NCBI GenBank assembly: GCA_023666425.1
Contig: JAMPCA010000002.1
Span: 1 to 64,000 of the forward strand
Length of the DNA stretch: 64,000 bases
Direction of reading: 5' to 3'
DNA from: Muribaculaceae bacterium
GTDB lineage: Bacteria > Bacillota > Clostridia > Lachnospirales > Lachnospiraceae
This document shows positions 53,690 to 62,246 of this stretch, piece by piece (positions within the stretch are counted from its first letter, which is position 1; every line of letters starts with the position of its first letter). Made by a program: the position numbers and the translations under genes. Under the pieces are notes generated by a model. The model did not search any database. It had not been told where the DNA came from and saw nothing but the letters and a program-made list of their open reading frames with translations.

Positions 53690-53866
53690 TCAAAGAATAT
53701 TTGCCGCCTGTGTACGCATGGTTTTCTCCATGCTGCCGCCCTGCTTTCTTTTTTCCATCTGCTGGATAGCCTCCAGAACTTTGCAGCCCTCCGGCACCGG
53801 ACGGCTTCTTAAGCATTCCTCATCAATCTCATACACGCTGTTTCCGTCGATGATCAGCTTTCCCAT
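53690..53866 (-). CDS. 58-residue conserved-looking small protein of unknown function
   Basis: A short open frame starts at ATG with GGAG upstream and encodes 58 residues (MGKLIIDGNSVYEIDEECLR, then SRPVPEGCKVLEAIQQMEKR, ending TQAANIL). A mixed strand then helix pattern with two Cys suggests a folded small protein. It is followed by the bidirectional terminator at 53655-53683, so it is likely a real single gene. No function is recognised. Confidence 0.6.
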   Translation of the reverse strand: MGKLIIDGNSVYEIDEECLRSRPVPEGCKVLEAIQQMEKRKQGGSMEKTMRTQAANIL

Positions 53867-53916
53867 GGCTTACTCTCCTTTTTTCTTTATTTTATGCATA
53901 CTTTGCCAAAAGTGGC

Positions 53917-53925
53917 CATAGGATA
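53917..53925 (+). promoter_or_regulatory. possible sigma-K -10 element of the 53950 gene
   Basis: CATAGGATA (53917-53925) matches the CATAnnnTA pattern and lies 24 bp before the ATG. An AC occurs at 53900-53901, 15 bp away, one base short of the usual spacing, so the match is only moderate. Confidence 0.35.
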
Positions 53926-53949
53926 CATAAAAAAGGCATAAGGGTTCTT

Positions 53950-54282
53950 ATGGAAGAAATCAATACGGCCAATGCTTACGACGAGATGATTGGGACAAGG
54001 GATGTACAGATTTTGAAATCCATCGTTCCGTTTCTGGATTACACGGCAAGGCGCCAGGCCGCCCTGCTGATTCAGTATCTGGAATTCAAACAGATGCGGA
54101 ATGTATTTTCCAGCCGGGAAAGTTCCATGGCGGCGTGTGCCATCCCGGAGACCCCGGACAGAAGAAGCGCCATACTCGGCGCAATCCGGCAGCACTGTAC
54201 GCCGAAGGAGCAGGAAACTATCGACACAATTCTAAATCTATTCTGCATCATGGAGAATTATGATACCATATCAGGCCTGTAA
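53950..54282 (+). CDS. hypothetical helical protein (110 residues)
   Basis: The protein is mainly alpha-helical with two Cys and no signal or membrane segment. Segments such as GTRDVQILKSIVPFLDYTAR and LLIQYLEFKQMRNVFSS suggest a compact helical fold. It is followed after 9 bp by a second small gene, so the pair is probably co-transcribed. AGGG lies upstream of the ATG. I do not recognise a family; the sigma-K-like promoter suggests sporulation, but this is inference. Confidence 0.65.
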   Translation: MEEINTANAYDEMIGTRDVQILKSIVPFLDYTARRQAALLIQYLEFKQMRNVFSSRESSMAACAIPETPDRRSAILGAIRQHCTPKEQETIDTILNLFCIMENYDTISGL

Positions 54283-54291
54283 GGAGGGAAC

Positions 54292-54573
54292 ATGGACAAT
54301 TTCTTTAACAATCCGGCCTTTGCCGGCATGAGCGCGGAAAAACTACAGTTCCTCATGTCCTTTGCCCAGAAGGATAAACCGAAAAATATGCGGGATATCA
54401 TGCCTTTTCTTATGGCGAACATGAGGCAGGCAAAGCAGCAGAATCTGGATTTTTCCAAACCGGAGGTGCAGCTCATCTGCGATCTTCTCTGCAAAGACCT
54501 GCCCCCGGAGCAGCAGGACCGTATGCGAAAGGTCATGGCGCTTATGTCCGGTTCCCAGCCATTTCAGCAATAG
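54292..54573 (+). CDS. hypothetical helical protein (93 residues)
   Basis: A small helical protein with FNNPAFAGMSAEKLQFLMSF at the N-terminus and ICDLLCKDLPPEQQDRMRKV near the end; Met and Gln are abundant. It follows the 110-residue gene by 9 bp with GGAGG upstream. Its last 32 bp overlap the end of the convergent gene at 54542. No family is recognised. Confidence 0.65.
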   Translation: MDNFFNNPAFAGMSAEKLQFLMSFAQKDKPKNMRDIMPFLMANMRQAKQQNLDFSKPEVQLICDLLCKDLPPEQQDRMRKVMALMSGSQPFQQ

Positions 54574-55612
54574 GAATCATAAGCAGCTTATCAATCGGGG
54601 AAAGGCTCTGGCCTTTCCCGTCTGTGCCCTCCAGATATTTTTCCCCGGCGGACTCAAAAATAACATACAGCGTATTCCCGTACACCGCGATTTCCTCCGA
54701 GCAGGGCGGCATCTCCACGGTAAGCTCCGGCCTTCCCGGCCTTGTCCCCAACGCCACAGCAGAGGAATAGCTAAAAATATAGGAGGACTGATCCCTCCCA
54801 TAGGAGGAGCTTAAATACACGCGGCCGCTCTCATCAAAGGCGACTCCCTGCACTTTGGAAGGAATCCTGTAATCGCTAAGAGCGTTCAGCTCATCTGCTG
54901 TGCTGTTATAGTGGTAAGCGTACATCTTCGAATTTAAAATTGCAGAATGCGTCGCCACCCAAAGCCTTCCCCCATAGCAGGTGATACAGCTCGGCGTATT
55001 TTTCACGGGATAGGTATCCACCACCTCTCTGGCGTCAATTACCTCCCCGGTATTCTCGTATGCCATCAGCTCAATGAAATCATAAGAAATGCGCTCCAGG
55101 CTCTTCTCATAGGAATTGCACACCCAGACATTGCTGCCGTCACAGGCAATGCCTCCAAGGTGGCTGTTTTCGTCCATACCAAGCGTCACTAGATAGTCCC
55201 CGGATTCCCGGTCAAAAACCATCAGCTCTCCCATACAGTCATCCTCTGTAGAATAGGAGGTAATCATGGCAAATTCGTCGGTCATACAGATTCCCTGCGG
55301 ACACTGGGATTCACTGAAAATATGCCGGTTGAGAAAATCCGACTCCCTCGTGTCCGGCATCCCGGGAATATCGAGCTGGTTGTAAAAATCAAAATCCAGC
55401 TCTTTTAAGAGCACCGTTTTTTTATTTATTTTGCTGTCCATGGAGTGGTATTCGTAGTTCATCACAGAGGCAGTATTGTCCACAGTAAAACCCGAAGAGA
55501 CAGAAACTGTCCCTTCGAGCTTTTTTTCCGCCTGACGCGAACTGATAAAGATGAGAAAAAACATCATACAAAGGATACTAAAGACCCTTATACTATTCTT
55601 CGATGTCCACAA
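54542..55612 (-). CDS. membrane-anchored protein of unknown function after the EF-G paralogue
   Basis: The product (about 356 residues) has one N-terminal membrane anchor (VFSILCMMFFLIFISS) and a long extracytoplasmic region with blade-like repeats (GGIACDGSNVWVCNSYEKSL and GRLWVATHSAILNSKMYAYH), suggesting a beta-propeller. The start is uncertain: I use a TTG at 55612 with GAGAGGG upstream, overlapping the EF-G gene by 20 bp; ATGs at 55567 and 55564 would leave a very short anchor. No family or enzyme motif is recognised. Confidence 0.62.
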   Translation of the reverse strand: MWTSKNSIRVFSILCMMFFLIFISSRQAEKKLEGTVSVSSGFTVDNTASVMNYEYHSMDSKINKKTVLLKELDFDFYNQLDIPGMPDTRESDFLNRHIFSESQCPQGICMTDEFAMITSYSTEDDCMGELMVFDRESGDYLVTLGMDENSHLGGIACDGSNVWVCNSYEKSLERISYDFIELMAYENTGEVIDAREVVDTYPVKNTPSCITCYGGRLWVATHSAILNSKMYAYHYNSTADELNALSDYRIPSKVQGVAFDESGRVYLSSSYGRDQSSYIFSYSSAVALGTRPGRPELTVEMPPCSEEIAVYGNTLYVIFESAGEKYLEGTDGKGQSLSPIDKLLMIPIAEMAGNRT

Positions 55613-57680
55613 GCTTGCTTGCCCTCTCTTTGATTTCTTTCTCCGCCACCTCATCCGGAGCCTGCTCATAGCGCGCAAACTCATAGGAGAAGGTTCCGCT
55701 TCCGCTGGTCATGGAGCGAAGCTGGGTATTGTAGCCGTACAGCTCCAGATACGGGATATCCGCCGTAATTTCCTGATAACCGTTCTCCGCATTCATATTC
55801 ATCACGCGGCCTCTGCGCTTGTTCAGATCTCCCATGACGTCGCCGGTGTAAGCATCCGGCACAACGACCTTGAGCTTCGCAATGGGCTCAAGCAGCACGG
55901 GCTTCGCCTCCATAAAGCCCTTCTTGAATGCCTGCGCCGCCGCTACCTTAAATGCCATCTCAGAGGAATCCACCGGGTGATAGGAGCCGTCATAGAGCAC
56001 CGCCTTCACGCCGATTACCGGATAAGCCGCAAGCGGCCCGCTTTTTACGGCTTCTGCAATTCCCTTCTCCACCGCCGGGAAATAGTTCTTCGGCACTGCA
56101 CCGCCCACAACACACTGGTCGAACACATAGGGCGCATCCAGGTCTCCCGAGGGCTCAAAGGTCATTTTCACATGTCCGTACTGTCCATGGCCGCCGGACT
56201 GCTTTTTATACTTGTACTCCACATCGGATTTCGCCCGCAGGGTCTCCCGGAAGGCAACCTTGGGACGCTTGAGCTCGATATCTACTTTATATTTTTCCAA
56301 AAGCATACTCTGCACGATCTCCAGATGCTGGTCGCCCATGCCATACAACAGCGTCTGCCTGTTCTCGCTGTCATTCACATGATTCAGGGTCAGATCCTCC
56401 ATCAGCAGCTTCTGGATGGCCTGCGAGATCTTATCCTCATCCCCCTTCTTCTTTGCATTGTAACGCATGGAAACATAGGGCTTTGAGATGTTCGCCCGAA
56501 TATAGGCCACCGGGTTGTTTCTCGTGGAAAGGGAATCCGTGGTCATAGTCTTTGTCAGCTTTGCCAGCGCGCCGATATCCCCGGCATGAAGCTCTGCGAC
56601 CTCCTCGGCCTTACTGCCCCGGAGCACATACAGACGGCCGCTCTTCTCTTCACAGTCCCTGTGATAATTGAACAGCACATCGTCCGTCTTTAACACACCG
56701 GAGTTCACCTTGATCAGGGAGTATTTTCCAATATAGGGATCCACGATTGTCTTGAACACATAGGCGGTCTTTGGCTTTGCGAAGTCATAATTCGCCTGAT
56801 ATACCTCATTGGTCGTAGTGTTGATTCCGGCACACTCCCGCTTATCCGGACTCGGAAAATATTTTACGATATCCGCCATGAGGGTGTACATGCCCCGCGC
56901 CATGATGTTGGAGCCCATGAGCACCGGAACGATGGAGCCGTCGATCACATTCACCCGGAGAGCCTGGCGGATCTCGTCCTCCGAGAACTCCTCGCCTCCA
57001 AAATAGCGGTCCATGAACTCCTCGCTGGTCTCCGCCACGGCCTCAAGGAGCGCCTCCCTGCAGATACCCAGATTCTCCTGCGAGTACTCGGGCACGTCGA
57101 ATTTGTCCACTGTGCCCTTATCGTTCCAGCGCTTTGCCTTCTGCTGTACGACATTGACATAGCCCACAAACTGACCGTCCTCCCGGATCGGCAGATGGAA
57201 GGGCGCAATCTTTTTGCCGTAGAGCTCCTGCAGATTCTCCACCACCTGCCGGAAGCTGGCATTGTCCACGTCCATCTCTGTGACAAAGATCATGCGCGGA
57301 AGCTTATACTTCTCGCAGATCTCCCACGCCCGCTTCGTCCCTGTCTCGATGCCCGCCTTGCCGGAAACAACGATGATCGCCGCATCGGCCACGGAAACCG
57401 CCTCCTCCACCTCTCCGACGAAATCAAAGTATCCCGGCGTGTCCAAAATATTTACCTTCACATCGCCCCATGGAATCGGGATCAAAGATGTATGAATCGA
57501 AAACTGCCGCTTCGTCTCTTCTTTGTCGTAATCGCTGATCGTGTTGCCGTCCGTGACCGTCCCCATCCGGTTCGTCAGCCCTGCCAGATACGCCATGGCC
57601 TCCGCCAGCGAGGTCTTGCCGCAGCCGCCGTGCCCGAGAAGTACTACGTTGCGGATCTTGTCAGTTGTGTAAACATTCAT
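55593..57680 (-). CDS. EF-G-like GTPase paralogue with atypical G4
   Basis: The 695-residue protein has all five EF-G domains. G1 is GHGGCGKT (residues 16-23) and G3 is DTPGYFDF, but G4, normally NKxD, reads TEMD at residues 134-137, so guanine recognition may differ. Domain IV and V signatures (GSGTFSYEFARYEQAPDEV at the end) are present. This is the secondary EF-G (FusA2-type) group, not the main fusA, which usually lies with rpsL-rpsG-tuf. Role uncertain: some relatives lack translocase activity. It has AGGAGGG upstream of the start. Confidence 0.88.
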   Translation of the reverse strand: MNVYTTDKIRNVVLLGHGGCGKTSLAEAMAYLAGLTNRMGTVTDGNTISDYDKEETKRQFSIHTSLIPIPWGDVKVNILDTPGYFDFVGEVEEAVSVADAAIIVVSGKAGIETGTKRAWEICEKYKLPRMIFVTEMDVDNASFRQVVENLQELYGKKIAPFHLPIREDGQFVGYVNVVQQKAKRWNDKGTVDKFDVPEYSQENLGICREALLEAVAETSEEFMDRYFGGEEFSEDEIRQALRVNVIDGSIVPVLMGSNIMARGMYTLMADIVKYFPSPDKRECAGINTTTNEVYQANYDFAKPKTAYVFKTIVDPYIGKYSLIKVNSGVLKTDDVLFNYHRDCEEKSGRLYVLRGSKAEEVAELHAGDIGALAKLTKTMTTDSLSTRNNPVAYIRANISKPYVSMRYNAKKKGDEDKISQAIQKLLMEDLTLNHVNDSENRQTLLYGMGDQHLEIVQSMLLEKYKVDIELKRPKVAFRETLRAKSDVEYKYKKQSGGHGQYGHVKMTFEPSGDLDAPYVFDQCVVGGAVPKNYFPAVEKGIAEAVKSGPLAAYPVIGVKAVLYDGSYHPVDSSEMAFKVAAAQAFKKGFMEAKPVLLEPIAKLKVVVPDAYTGDVMGDLNKRRGRVMNMNAENGYQEITADIPYLELYGYNTQLRSMTSGSGTFSYEFARYEQAPDEVAEKEIKERASKLVDIEE

Positions 57681-57833
57681 AGAAAAAGCCCTCCTAATAT
57701 GTAATTATACATTACTGCCCGGCCTTCTCCGGGCATCGATACAATATATAGATATATTGTACTAATATTTTACTTCTTTTACAACCTTTTTAAACAAAAT
57801 CACAAATTTTTTCTGAAAGCACGCAAATAAGGA

Positions 57834-57861
57834 TTGCAAATTTATGATAAGGTGCTATAAT
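57834..57861 (+). promoter_or_regulatory. promoter of the tRNA operon
   Basis: TTGCAA (57834-57839) and TATAAT (57856-57861) are 16 bp apart, with TG two bases before the -10 giving an extended -10 element. Transcription should start near 57868, just before tRNA-Val. Confidence 0.85.
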
Positions 57862-57882
57862 AGATTTGTTGTAGGTGATAAC

Positions 57883-57956
57883 GGAAGCATAGCTCAGCCG
57901 GGATGAGCGTTCGCCTCACACGCGAAAGGTCAGGGGTTCGAGCCCCCTTGCTTCCA
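57883..57956 (+). tRNA. tRNA-Val (anticodon CAC)
   Basis: The 74-base sequence folds into a cloverleaf: acceptor GGAAGCA/TGCTTCC, D-stem GCTC/GAGC, anticodon stem TTCGC/GCGAA with loop CTCACAC (anticodon CAC, reading GUG) and T-arm AGGGG/CCCCT around TTCGAGC. Discriminator is A and CCA is not encoded. It is transcribed with the tRNA-Ala 59 bp downstream. Confidence 0.95.
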
Positions 57957-57972
57957 CTGTAATTCTCCATCG

Positions 57973-57997
57973 GGAGCATTACTTATTGTAATACTCC
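57973..57997 (+). other. hairpin between the two tRNAs
   Basis: GGAGCATTAC and GTAATACTCC pair over nine positions with one C-A mismatch and a 5-base loop. There is no U-tract, so it is more likely a processing structure than a terminator. Confidence 0.4.
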
Positions 57998-58015
57998 GCA
58001 GGGGGATACATATCC

Positions 58016-58088
58016 GGGGATATAGCTCAGCTGGGAGAGCGATGCGTTCGCAACGCATAGGTCAGGGGTTCGAGTCCCCCTATCTCCA
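58016..58088 (+). tRNA. tRNA-Ala (anticodon CGC)
   Basis: The 73-base cloverleaf has acceptor GGGGATA/TATCTCC with the G3-U70 pair that marks alanine tRNAs, D-stem GCTC/GAGC, anticodon stem ATGCG/CGCAT with loop TTCGCAA (anticodon CGC, reading GCG), and T-arm AGGGG/CCCCC with an A-C mismatch at its base. CCA is not encoded. A terminator follows. Confidence 0.93.
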
Positions 58089-58096
58089 TAAAAGAG

Positions 58097-58126
58097 TACA
58101 GAAGGAGTTTCCTTCTGTATTTTTTA
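58097..58126 (+). terminator. intrinsic terminator of the tRNA operon
   Basis: A 10-bp stem (TACAGAAGGA and its complement, 3-base loop) is followed by six T residues, 9 bp after tRNA-Ala. Confidence 0.92.
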
Positions 58127-58223
58127 TATCTGCGTAAAATTGTCGCGGCAATGACAGTTTTTCATAGAAATCCACCTGCTTGTATGATAGAATAAAAAAT
58201 AGCAAAGGAAAAGGGGACAGACC

Positions 58224-59318
58224 ATGAAATTCCAGACTATAGGTTTTATCGGACTTGGGCTGATCGGCGGCTCGATCGCCAAAAAAATAAAATCCAGCGA
58301 TCCCGGTACCCGTATTTATGCGACCGCGCACCGCAAGGCCACCATAGAGGAGGCATATGGGGAAGGGCTGATTGAGAATCAGGAGCTTCTTCCGCTCTCT
58401 GCTTTTTCGGACTGTGACTGTATCTTTTTGTGCGCGCCGGTACAGCGCAACATAGATTATCTCCGGCAGCTAAAGGCTGTCATTAAAGAAAGCTGTCTGA
58501 TTACCGATGTGGGAAGCACGAAAACAGAGATTCACGAGGAGGTGATCCGCCTCGGACTGGAACATAACTTTATCGGCGGACATCCCATGACCGGCTCGGA
58601 AAAAACCGGAATCAAAAATGCTGACCCGCAGCTGCTGGAAAATGCCTATTATATCATCACGCCGACTGCGGCCACCGCCGACTCTGCAATCACAGAGTTT
58701 CGGGATTTTGTCGTGTCTCTCGGCTCAATTCCCCTGATTTTGGATTACAGAGCCCACGACTATTCCACCGCCGCCATCAGCCATCTGCCCCATATGATTG
58801 CATTCTCCCTGGTGAATATGGTACAGAATATCGACGATAAAAACGAGACTATGAAAACCATTGCGGCGGGCGGTTTCCACGATCTCACAAGAATTGCAGC
58901 ATCCTCCCCGGAGATGTGGCAGAACATCTGCGCCTCCAACCGTAAGTGCCTGCTCTCCCTCATGGATCAGTACATGGATTCCCTTAAGGAACTGCGAGGC
59001 TATATCAGTTCCTCTGACGAAGAGGCGCTGCTTGAATATTTTGCGCGTGCCAGGGACTACCGGGAATCCTTCCCTCTGAAAAGAGTCAAGTCCCCGGACC
59101 GCTTTTATGCCCTGCTCGTGGATCTCGCCGACGAGGCCGGAGGCATCGCCTCCATCGCCGGGATTCTTGCCGCCGCTGGCATCAGCATCAAAAATATCGG
59201 CATCGTCAATAACCGCGAATTTGCATCCGGCGTGCTGCGCATCGAATTTGAGGACGATCCGTCCTTAAGCCGCGCATCTGAGCTTCTGACCCAGCGGGGA
59301 TATGTCATTCACCCGTGA
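58224..59318 (+). CDS. tyrA: prephenate dehydrogenase
   Basis: TyrA converts prephenate to 4-hydroxyphenylpyruvate for tyrosine synthesis. The NAD-binding motif GFIGLGLIGGSIAK (residues 7-20) and GGHPMTGSEKTGI with the conserved His are present; residues about 290-364 form an ACT domain (LVDLADEAGGIASIAGILAA) for feedback by aromatic amino acids. No other aro or phe genes are adjacent. AAGGGG lies upstream. It converges with the XRE-AbrB gene 27 bp away. Confidence 0.93.
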   Translation: MKFQTIGFIGLGLIGGSIAKKIKSSDPGTRIYATAHRKATIEEAYGEGLIENQELLPLSAFSDCDCIFLCAPVQRNIDYLRQLKAVIKESCLITDVGSTKTEIHEEVIRLGLEHNFIGGHPMTGSEKTGIKNADPQLLENAYYIITPTAATADSAITEFRDFVVSLGSIPLILDYRAHDYSTAAISHLPHMIAFSLVNMVQNIDDKNETMKTIAAGGFHDLTRIAASSPEMWQNICASNRKCLLSLMDQYMDSLKELRGYISSSDEEALLEYFARARDYRESFPLKRVKSPDRFYALLVDLADEAGGIASIAGILAAAGISIKNIGIVNNREFASGVLRIEFEDDPSLSRASELLTQRGYVIHP

Positions 59319-59345
59319 CAGGAACCGGGATATCCTTTTCCGTGC

Positions 59346-59786
59346 TCATTCCCCCGTCTCCTCCATCGCGTGGCTCATCATCTGGTTCATGGAGCGAATG
59401 AAGGTTTCCTCTTTAACGAGTGCCAGTCCCTGCGCATCGTCCCCGAGAACAATGAGACGGTCTCCGCTTTTGATGCCAAAGCGTTCTCTTGCAGACTTGG
59501 GTATCACAAGCTGTCCACGCTCGGACACCGTTACCGCGCCAAAAATATTCTTTCCTCTCGGTGCAGGCGGGATTTCTGTGCCGTCCGCAAGCTGATGGGT
59601 GTCTAACAGCCCGTCCACAGTCGTCCCGTAGAGGGCGGAAAGCTGCGCCGCCTTTTCAATATCCGGGATTGTCTCTCCCTTCTCCCACTTTCCGTAGGCC
59701 TGTCTGGAAATCCCAATCTTCTCCGCGACTTCCTCCTGCGAAAGCTTATTGATCTTCCTTAATAGGATTAGATTGTCCTTTAACAT
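59346..59786 (-). CDS. XRE HTH - AbrB/SpoVT fusion regulator
   Basis: This 146-residue protein joins an XRE helix-turn-helix (residues 4-60, SQEEVAEKIGISRQAYGKWE) to a SpoVT/AbrB swapped-hairpin domain (about 82-128, GAVTVSERGQLVIPKSARER). Such fusions occur in Clostridia as transition-state or sporulation-linked regulators; its targets are unknown. It overlaps the acyltransferase gene by 41 bp, so they may be co-regulated. Confidence 0.88.
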   Translation of the reverse strand: MLKDNLILLRKINKLSQEEVAEKIGISRQAYGKWEKGETIPDIEKAAQLSALYGTTVDGLLDTHQLADGTEIPPAPRGKNIFGAVTVSERGQLVIPKSARERFGIKSGDRLIVLGDDAQGLALVKEETFIRSMNQMMSHAMEETGE

Positions 59787-60840
59787 TTTTTCTCCTTATA
59801 CCCAGCACCAGAAAACGGATTACGGGAATACTGCTGATGACCACATTTAAGAGCGGCGTTGCCACAAGTACAATGGCAATTGCCAGCAGATAAATCAGCC
59901 ATGGGGGCAGCGCCGTAAAATACTTAAGATAATAGCACGGAAGCAGAACCAGCACATAATGCAGGACATAGAGTCCGTAGCTGTTTTTTGTCATATACCG
60001 GGCAAAACCGCCCGTCTTGTCAAACCACGCCCGGCCGCATCCCAGAATGGCAAGCACCATGACCCACGCATAGATATTGGTAAACAGCGACCGGAGCACC
60101 GGTGCACTGCTATAGTCCGCTCCAAAATAACAGATACTGTAAACAATTCCCATGATAACAGCAATCACAAGCATTGGCAAGTGCATGTTTTCTATTCTCT
60201 CTTGCACACTCTCATGGGAAATCACGAAATACCCCAGCAGAAATCCAGCCAGATAAATCCCAAACCGGTACATCGTGAGAACCGGAAGATTCAGAATCTG
60301 CGCGCCAGCCCATATCAGGAGTGCAAACAGAAGCAGAACCACCGAATTACATTTTTCTCCCAGTCTGTAAAGGCGGTCTTTGTCTATCCTGCGCACCAGC
60401 AGAAGCACCAGTGAAAAAAGCCACAGCGTCTGGACAAACCACAGCGGTCCGGTTCCCGAAACGGCAGAAACCGGGTATACCAGAAATCCCGGCATATAGG
60501 CAAGCCCTCCGCCGATTTTTATATTGAAATATCCCACAATCCACTGAAAGGCAAAAAGTCCTAATGTGGAGGGAACTAAAAGCTTTCCCGTGCGCCGCCG
60601 CAGAAATTCCTTTCCTGGGAGTTTCTCCAGTGAATAGCGGGCGCTCATGCCCGCCACCACAAAGAGCAGGAGCATGAACCAGGGATAGACAAAGTACAAA
60701 AATCCATCCTGATACTGCACTTTTTCAAAGCTGCCCACGCCTCCCAGTACTCCCGCCGCATTGAACATATAAAACACATGATACACCATGACCAGCAGCA
60801 CGGTCGCCCACCGTATATTGTCCAGATAATGTTTGCGCAT
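59746..60840 (-). CDS. acyltransferase 3 family membrane protein
   Basis: The 364-residue protein is a ten- to eleven-helix acyltransferase-3 protein. It starts MRKHYLDNIRWATVLLVMVY with the catalytic-type His (HVFYMF) in the first helix, typical of the family that acylates sugars or lipids. The substrate is unknown. I start it at the ATG with AGGAGG upstream; a longer frame into the dacF gap is unlikely. A 12-bp palindrome TTACAATTGTAA (60872-60883) lies upstream. Confidence 0.85.
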   Translation of the reverse strand: MRKHYLDNIRWATVLLVMVYHVFYMFNAAGVLGGVGSFEKVQYQDGFLYFVYPWFMLLLFVVAGMSARYSLEKLPGKEFLRRRTGKLLVPSTLGLFAFQWIVGYFNIKIGGGLAYMPGFLVYPVSAVSGTGPLWFVQTLWLFSLVLLLVRRIDKDRLYRLGEKCNSVVLLLFALLIWAGAQILNLPVLTMYRFGIYLAGFLLGYFVISHESVQERIENMHLPMLVIAVIMGIVYSICYFGADYSSAPVLRSLFTNIYAWVMVLAILGCGRAWFDKTGGFARYMTKNSYGLYVLHYVLVLLPCYYLKYFTALPPWLIYLLAIAIVLVATPLLNVVISSIPVIRFLVLGIRRKNVKGQSNPIKEDQ

Positions 60841-60871
60841 CTTTTGTATTCCTCCTGCAATCATATTTTTC

Positions 60872-60883
60872 TTACAATTGTAA
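60872..60883. promoter_or_regulatory. TTACAATTGTAA palindrome upstream of the acyltransferase
   Basis: A perfect 12-bp palindrome lies 32 bp before the acyltransferase start, in the gap after dacF. It could be an operator, for example for the downstream XRE-AbrB protein, but there is no direct evidence. Confidence 0.3.
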
Positions 60884-60953
60884 AGAAAAGTTGCAAAGAG
60901 GTCTACCAACCAAAGTTGACAGTTTTCACATATTTTTGTAAGCTTTCGTTGCA

Positions 60954-62246
60954 TCAGCCTCCCATATGGAAATATTCCCTCCAGAGAGCGCCGAGAAACG
61001 TCTCAAAATCCCATGCATGAATCTCCTCGGCGGCACAGATATCGTAACTGTAGAGCACCTGCTCCCCCAGCAGATAGCTGATTTTTCCAAGCACATCGCC
61101 CGTATGGATTGGAAGCTTTACGCTGCTGACAAAACTTTTTTCTACCCTCGCCGTATCCCAGTCTGCCTTTAAAAAAGTCATGGTATCGGGGCCGTTATCC
61201 ACATAGAGGTTTAAGGAGGCGCGTTTTCCCCACTCCATGAGAGTTCCGCTTTTCCAGCCGCTTCCCACCTGAATCCCCGCCACGTCGAGCGAAGACTCAT
61301 CCGCCGTATAGAGATGGTAATTGTCCATTCCATAACCAAACAGCTTCTTTGCATCCGCCCACTTATAGTTTTTGTTGTTGGGCCAGCCGCAGGCCAAAAG
61401 CGCGATGCAATAGCGTCTGCCGCCCTCCTCGAGAGCCGCCACATAACAGTAACCCGCCTTTGAGGTGTAGCCCGTCTTTCCGGTAACAGCATTTTCCATC
61501 ATATTTAGGAGATTGTTGTGATTGTACAGACTGTAGGTACTCCCTCTGGCACTGGAAAAGCTGTAGGATCCCGTCTGGGTAAGTGCCAGAAAGGTTTCGC
61601 TGGCCTCGGACTCCCATGCACAGTATTTCATAATCCGGCAGAGATCATAGGCCGTGGTATGATGGGCGCCGCCCTCGTCCTCGGCGTCCAGACCGTTCGG
61701 TGTGACGAAATGCGTGTCCACACAGCCGATTTCCTCCGCCTTTTCATTCATAAGCTCCGCAAACGCCTCCACCGACCCCGCCACATGCTCGGCGATTGCC
61801 ACTGCACAGTCGTTGTAGGATTCCAGCATCAGCCCATACAAAAGATCCATGAGAAGAAATTCCTCCCCCTCCTGCATCCCCAGATGCACCTTCGGCTGGG
61901 CCGCCGCCTTTGCGCTGGCCGTCACCGTATCATTGCCACAGCCGCTCTCGAGAGCAAGGATGCAGGTCATAATCTTGGTAGTGCTGGCATTTGCCATCGC
62001 ATCCGATTCTGCTTTGCCATACAAAAGACGGCCGCTGTCCCCATCTATCAGGGCGCAGGATTTTGCGTAGAGTTCATTTTCAGAAAGCCCGGCCGCCTCC
62101 CCTTTCTCTTCACTCTGTTTTTTCTCCTCCATAAGAATGCCTGCCGGCATTGCTGAACATTCCATGCCGCGCAGAATGAGAAAGAAGCTCAGCGACATGC
62201 ACAGGACTTTTTTCCGTATATCGAAGAAACGCTTTGTTTTTTCCAT
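60954..62246 (-). CDS. dacF: D-Ala-D-Ala carboxypeptidase, DacF-type
   Basis: The 430-residue S11 enzyme has a basic N-terminus and signal helix (KVLCMSLSFFLILRG) and motifs STTK (ANASTTKIM), S-Y-N in LESYNDCAVAIA in place of SGN, and KTG in AVTGKTGYTSKAGYC. A C-terminal DacF/PBP5-C domain is present (about 320-430). Its start is unusual: a transcription terminator hairpin runs into the ATG, with AAGGA inside the loop (see terminator). It follows scpB by 66 bp. Confidence 0.92.
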   Translation of the reverse strand: MEKTKRFFDIRKKVLCMSLSFFLILRGMECSAMPAGILMEEKKQSEEKGEAAGLSENELYAKSCALIDGDSGRLLYGKAESDAMANASTTKIMTCILALESGCGNDTVTASAKAAAQPKVHLGMQEGEEFLLMDLLYGLMLESYNDCAVAIAEHVAGSVEAFAELMNEKAEEIGCVDTHFVTPNGLDAEDEGGAHHTTAYDLCRIMKYCAWESEASETFLALTQTGSYSFSSARGSTYSLYNHNNLLNMMENAVTGKTGYTSKAGYCYVAALEEGGRRYCIALLACGWPNNKNYKWADAKKLFGYGMDNYHLYTADESSLDVAGIQVGSGWKSGTLMEWGKRASLNLYVDNGPDTMTFLKADWDTARVEKSFVSSVKLPIHTGDVLGKISYLLGEQVLYSYDICAAEEIHAWDFETFLGALWREYFHMGG

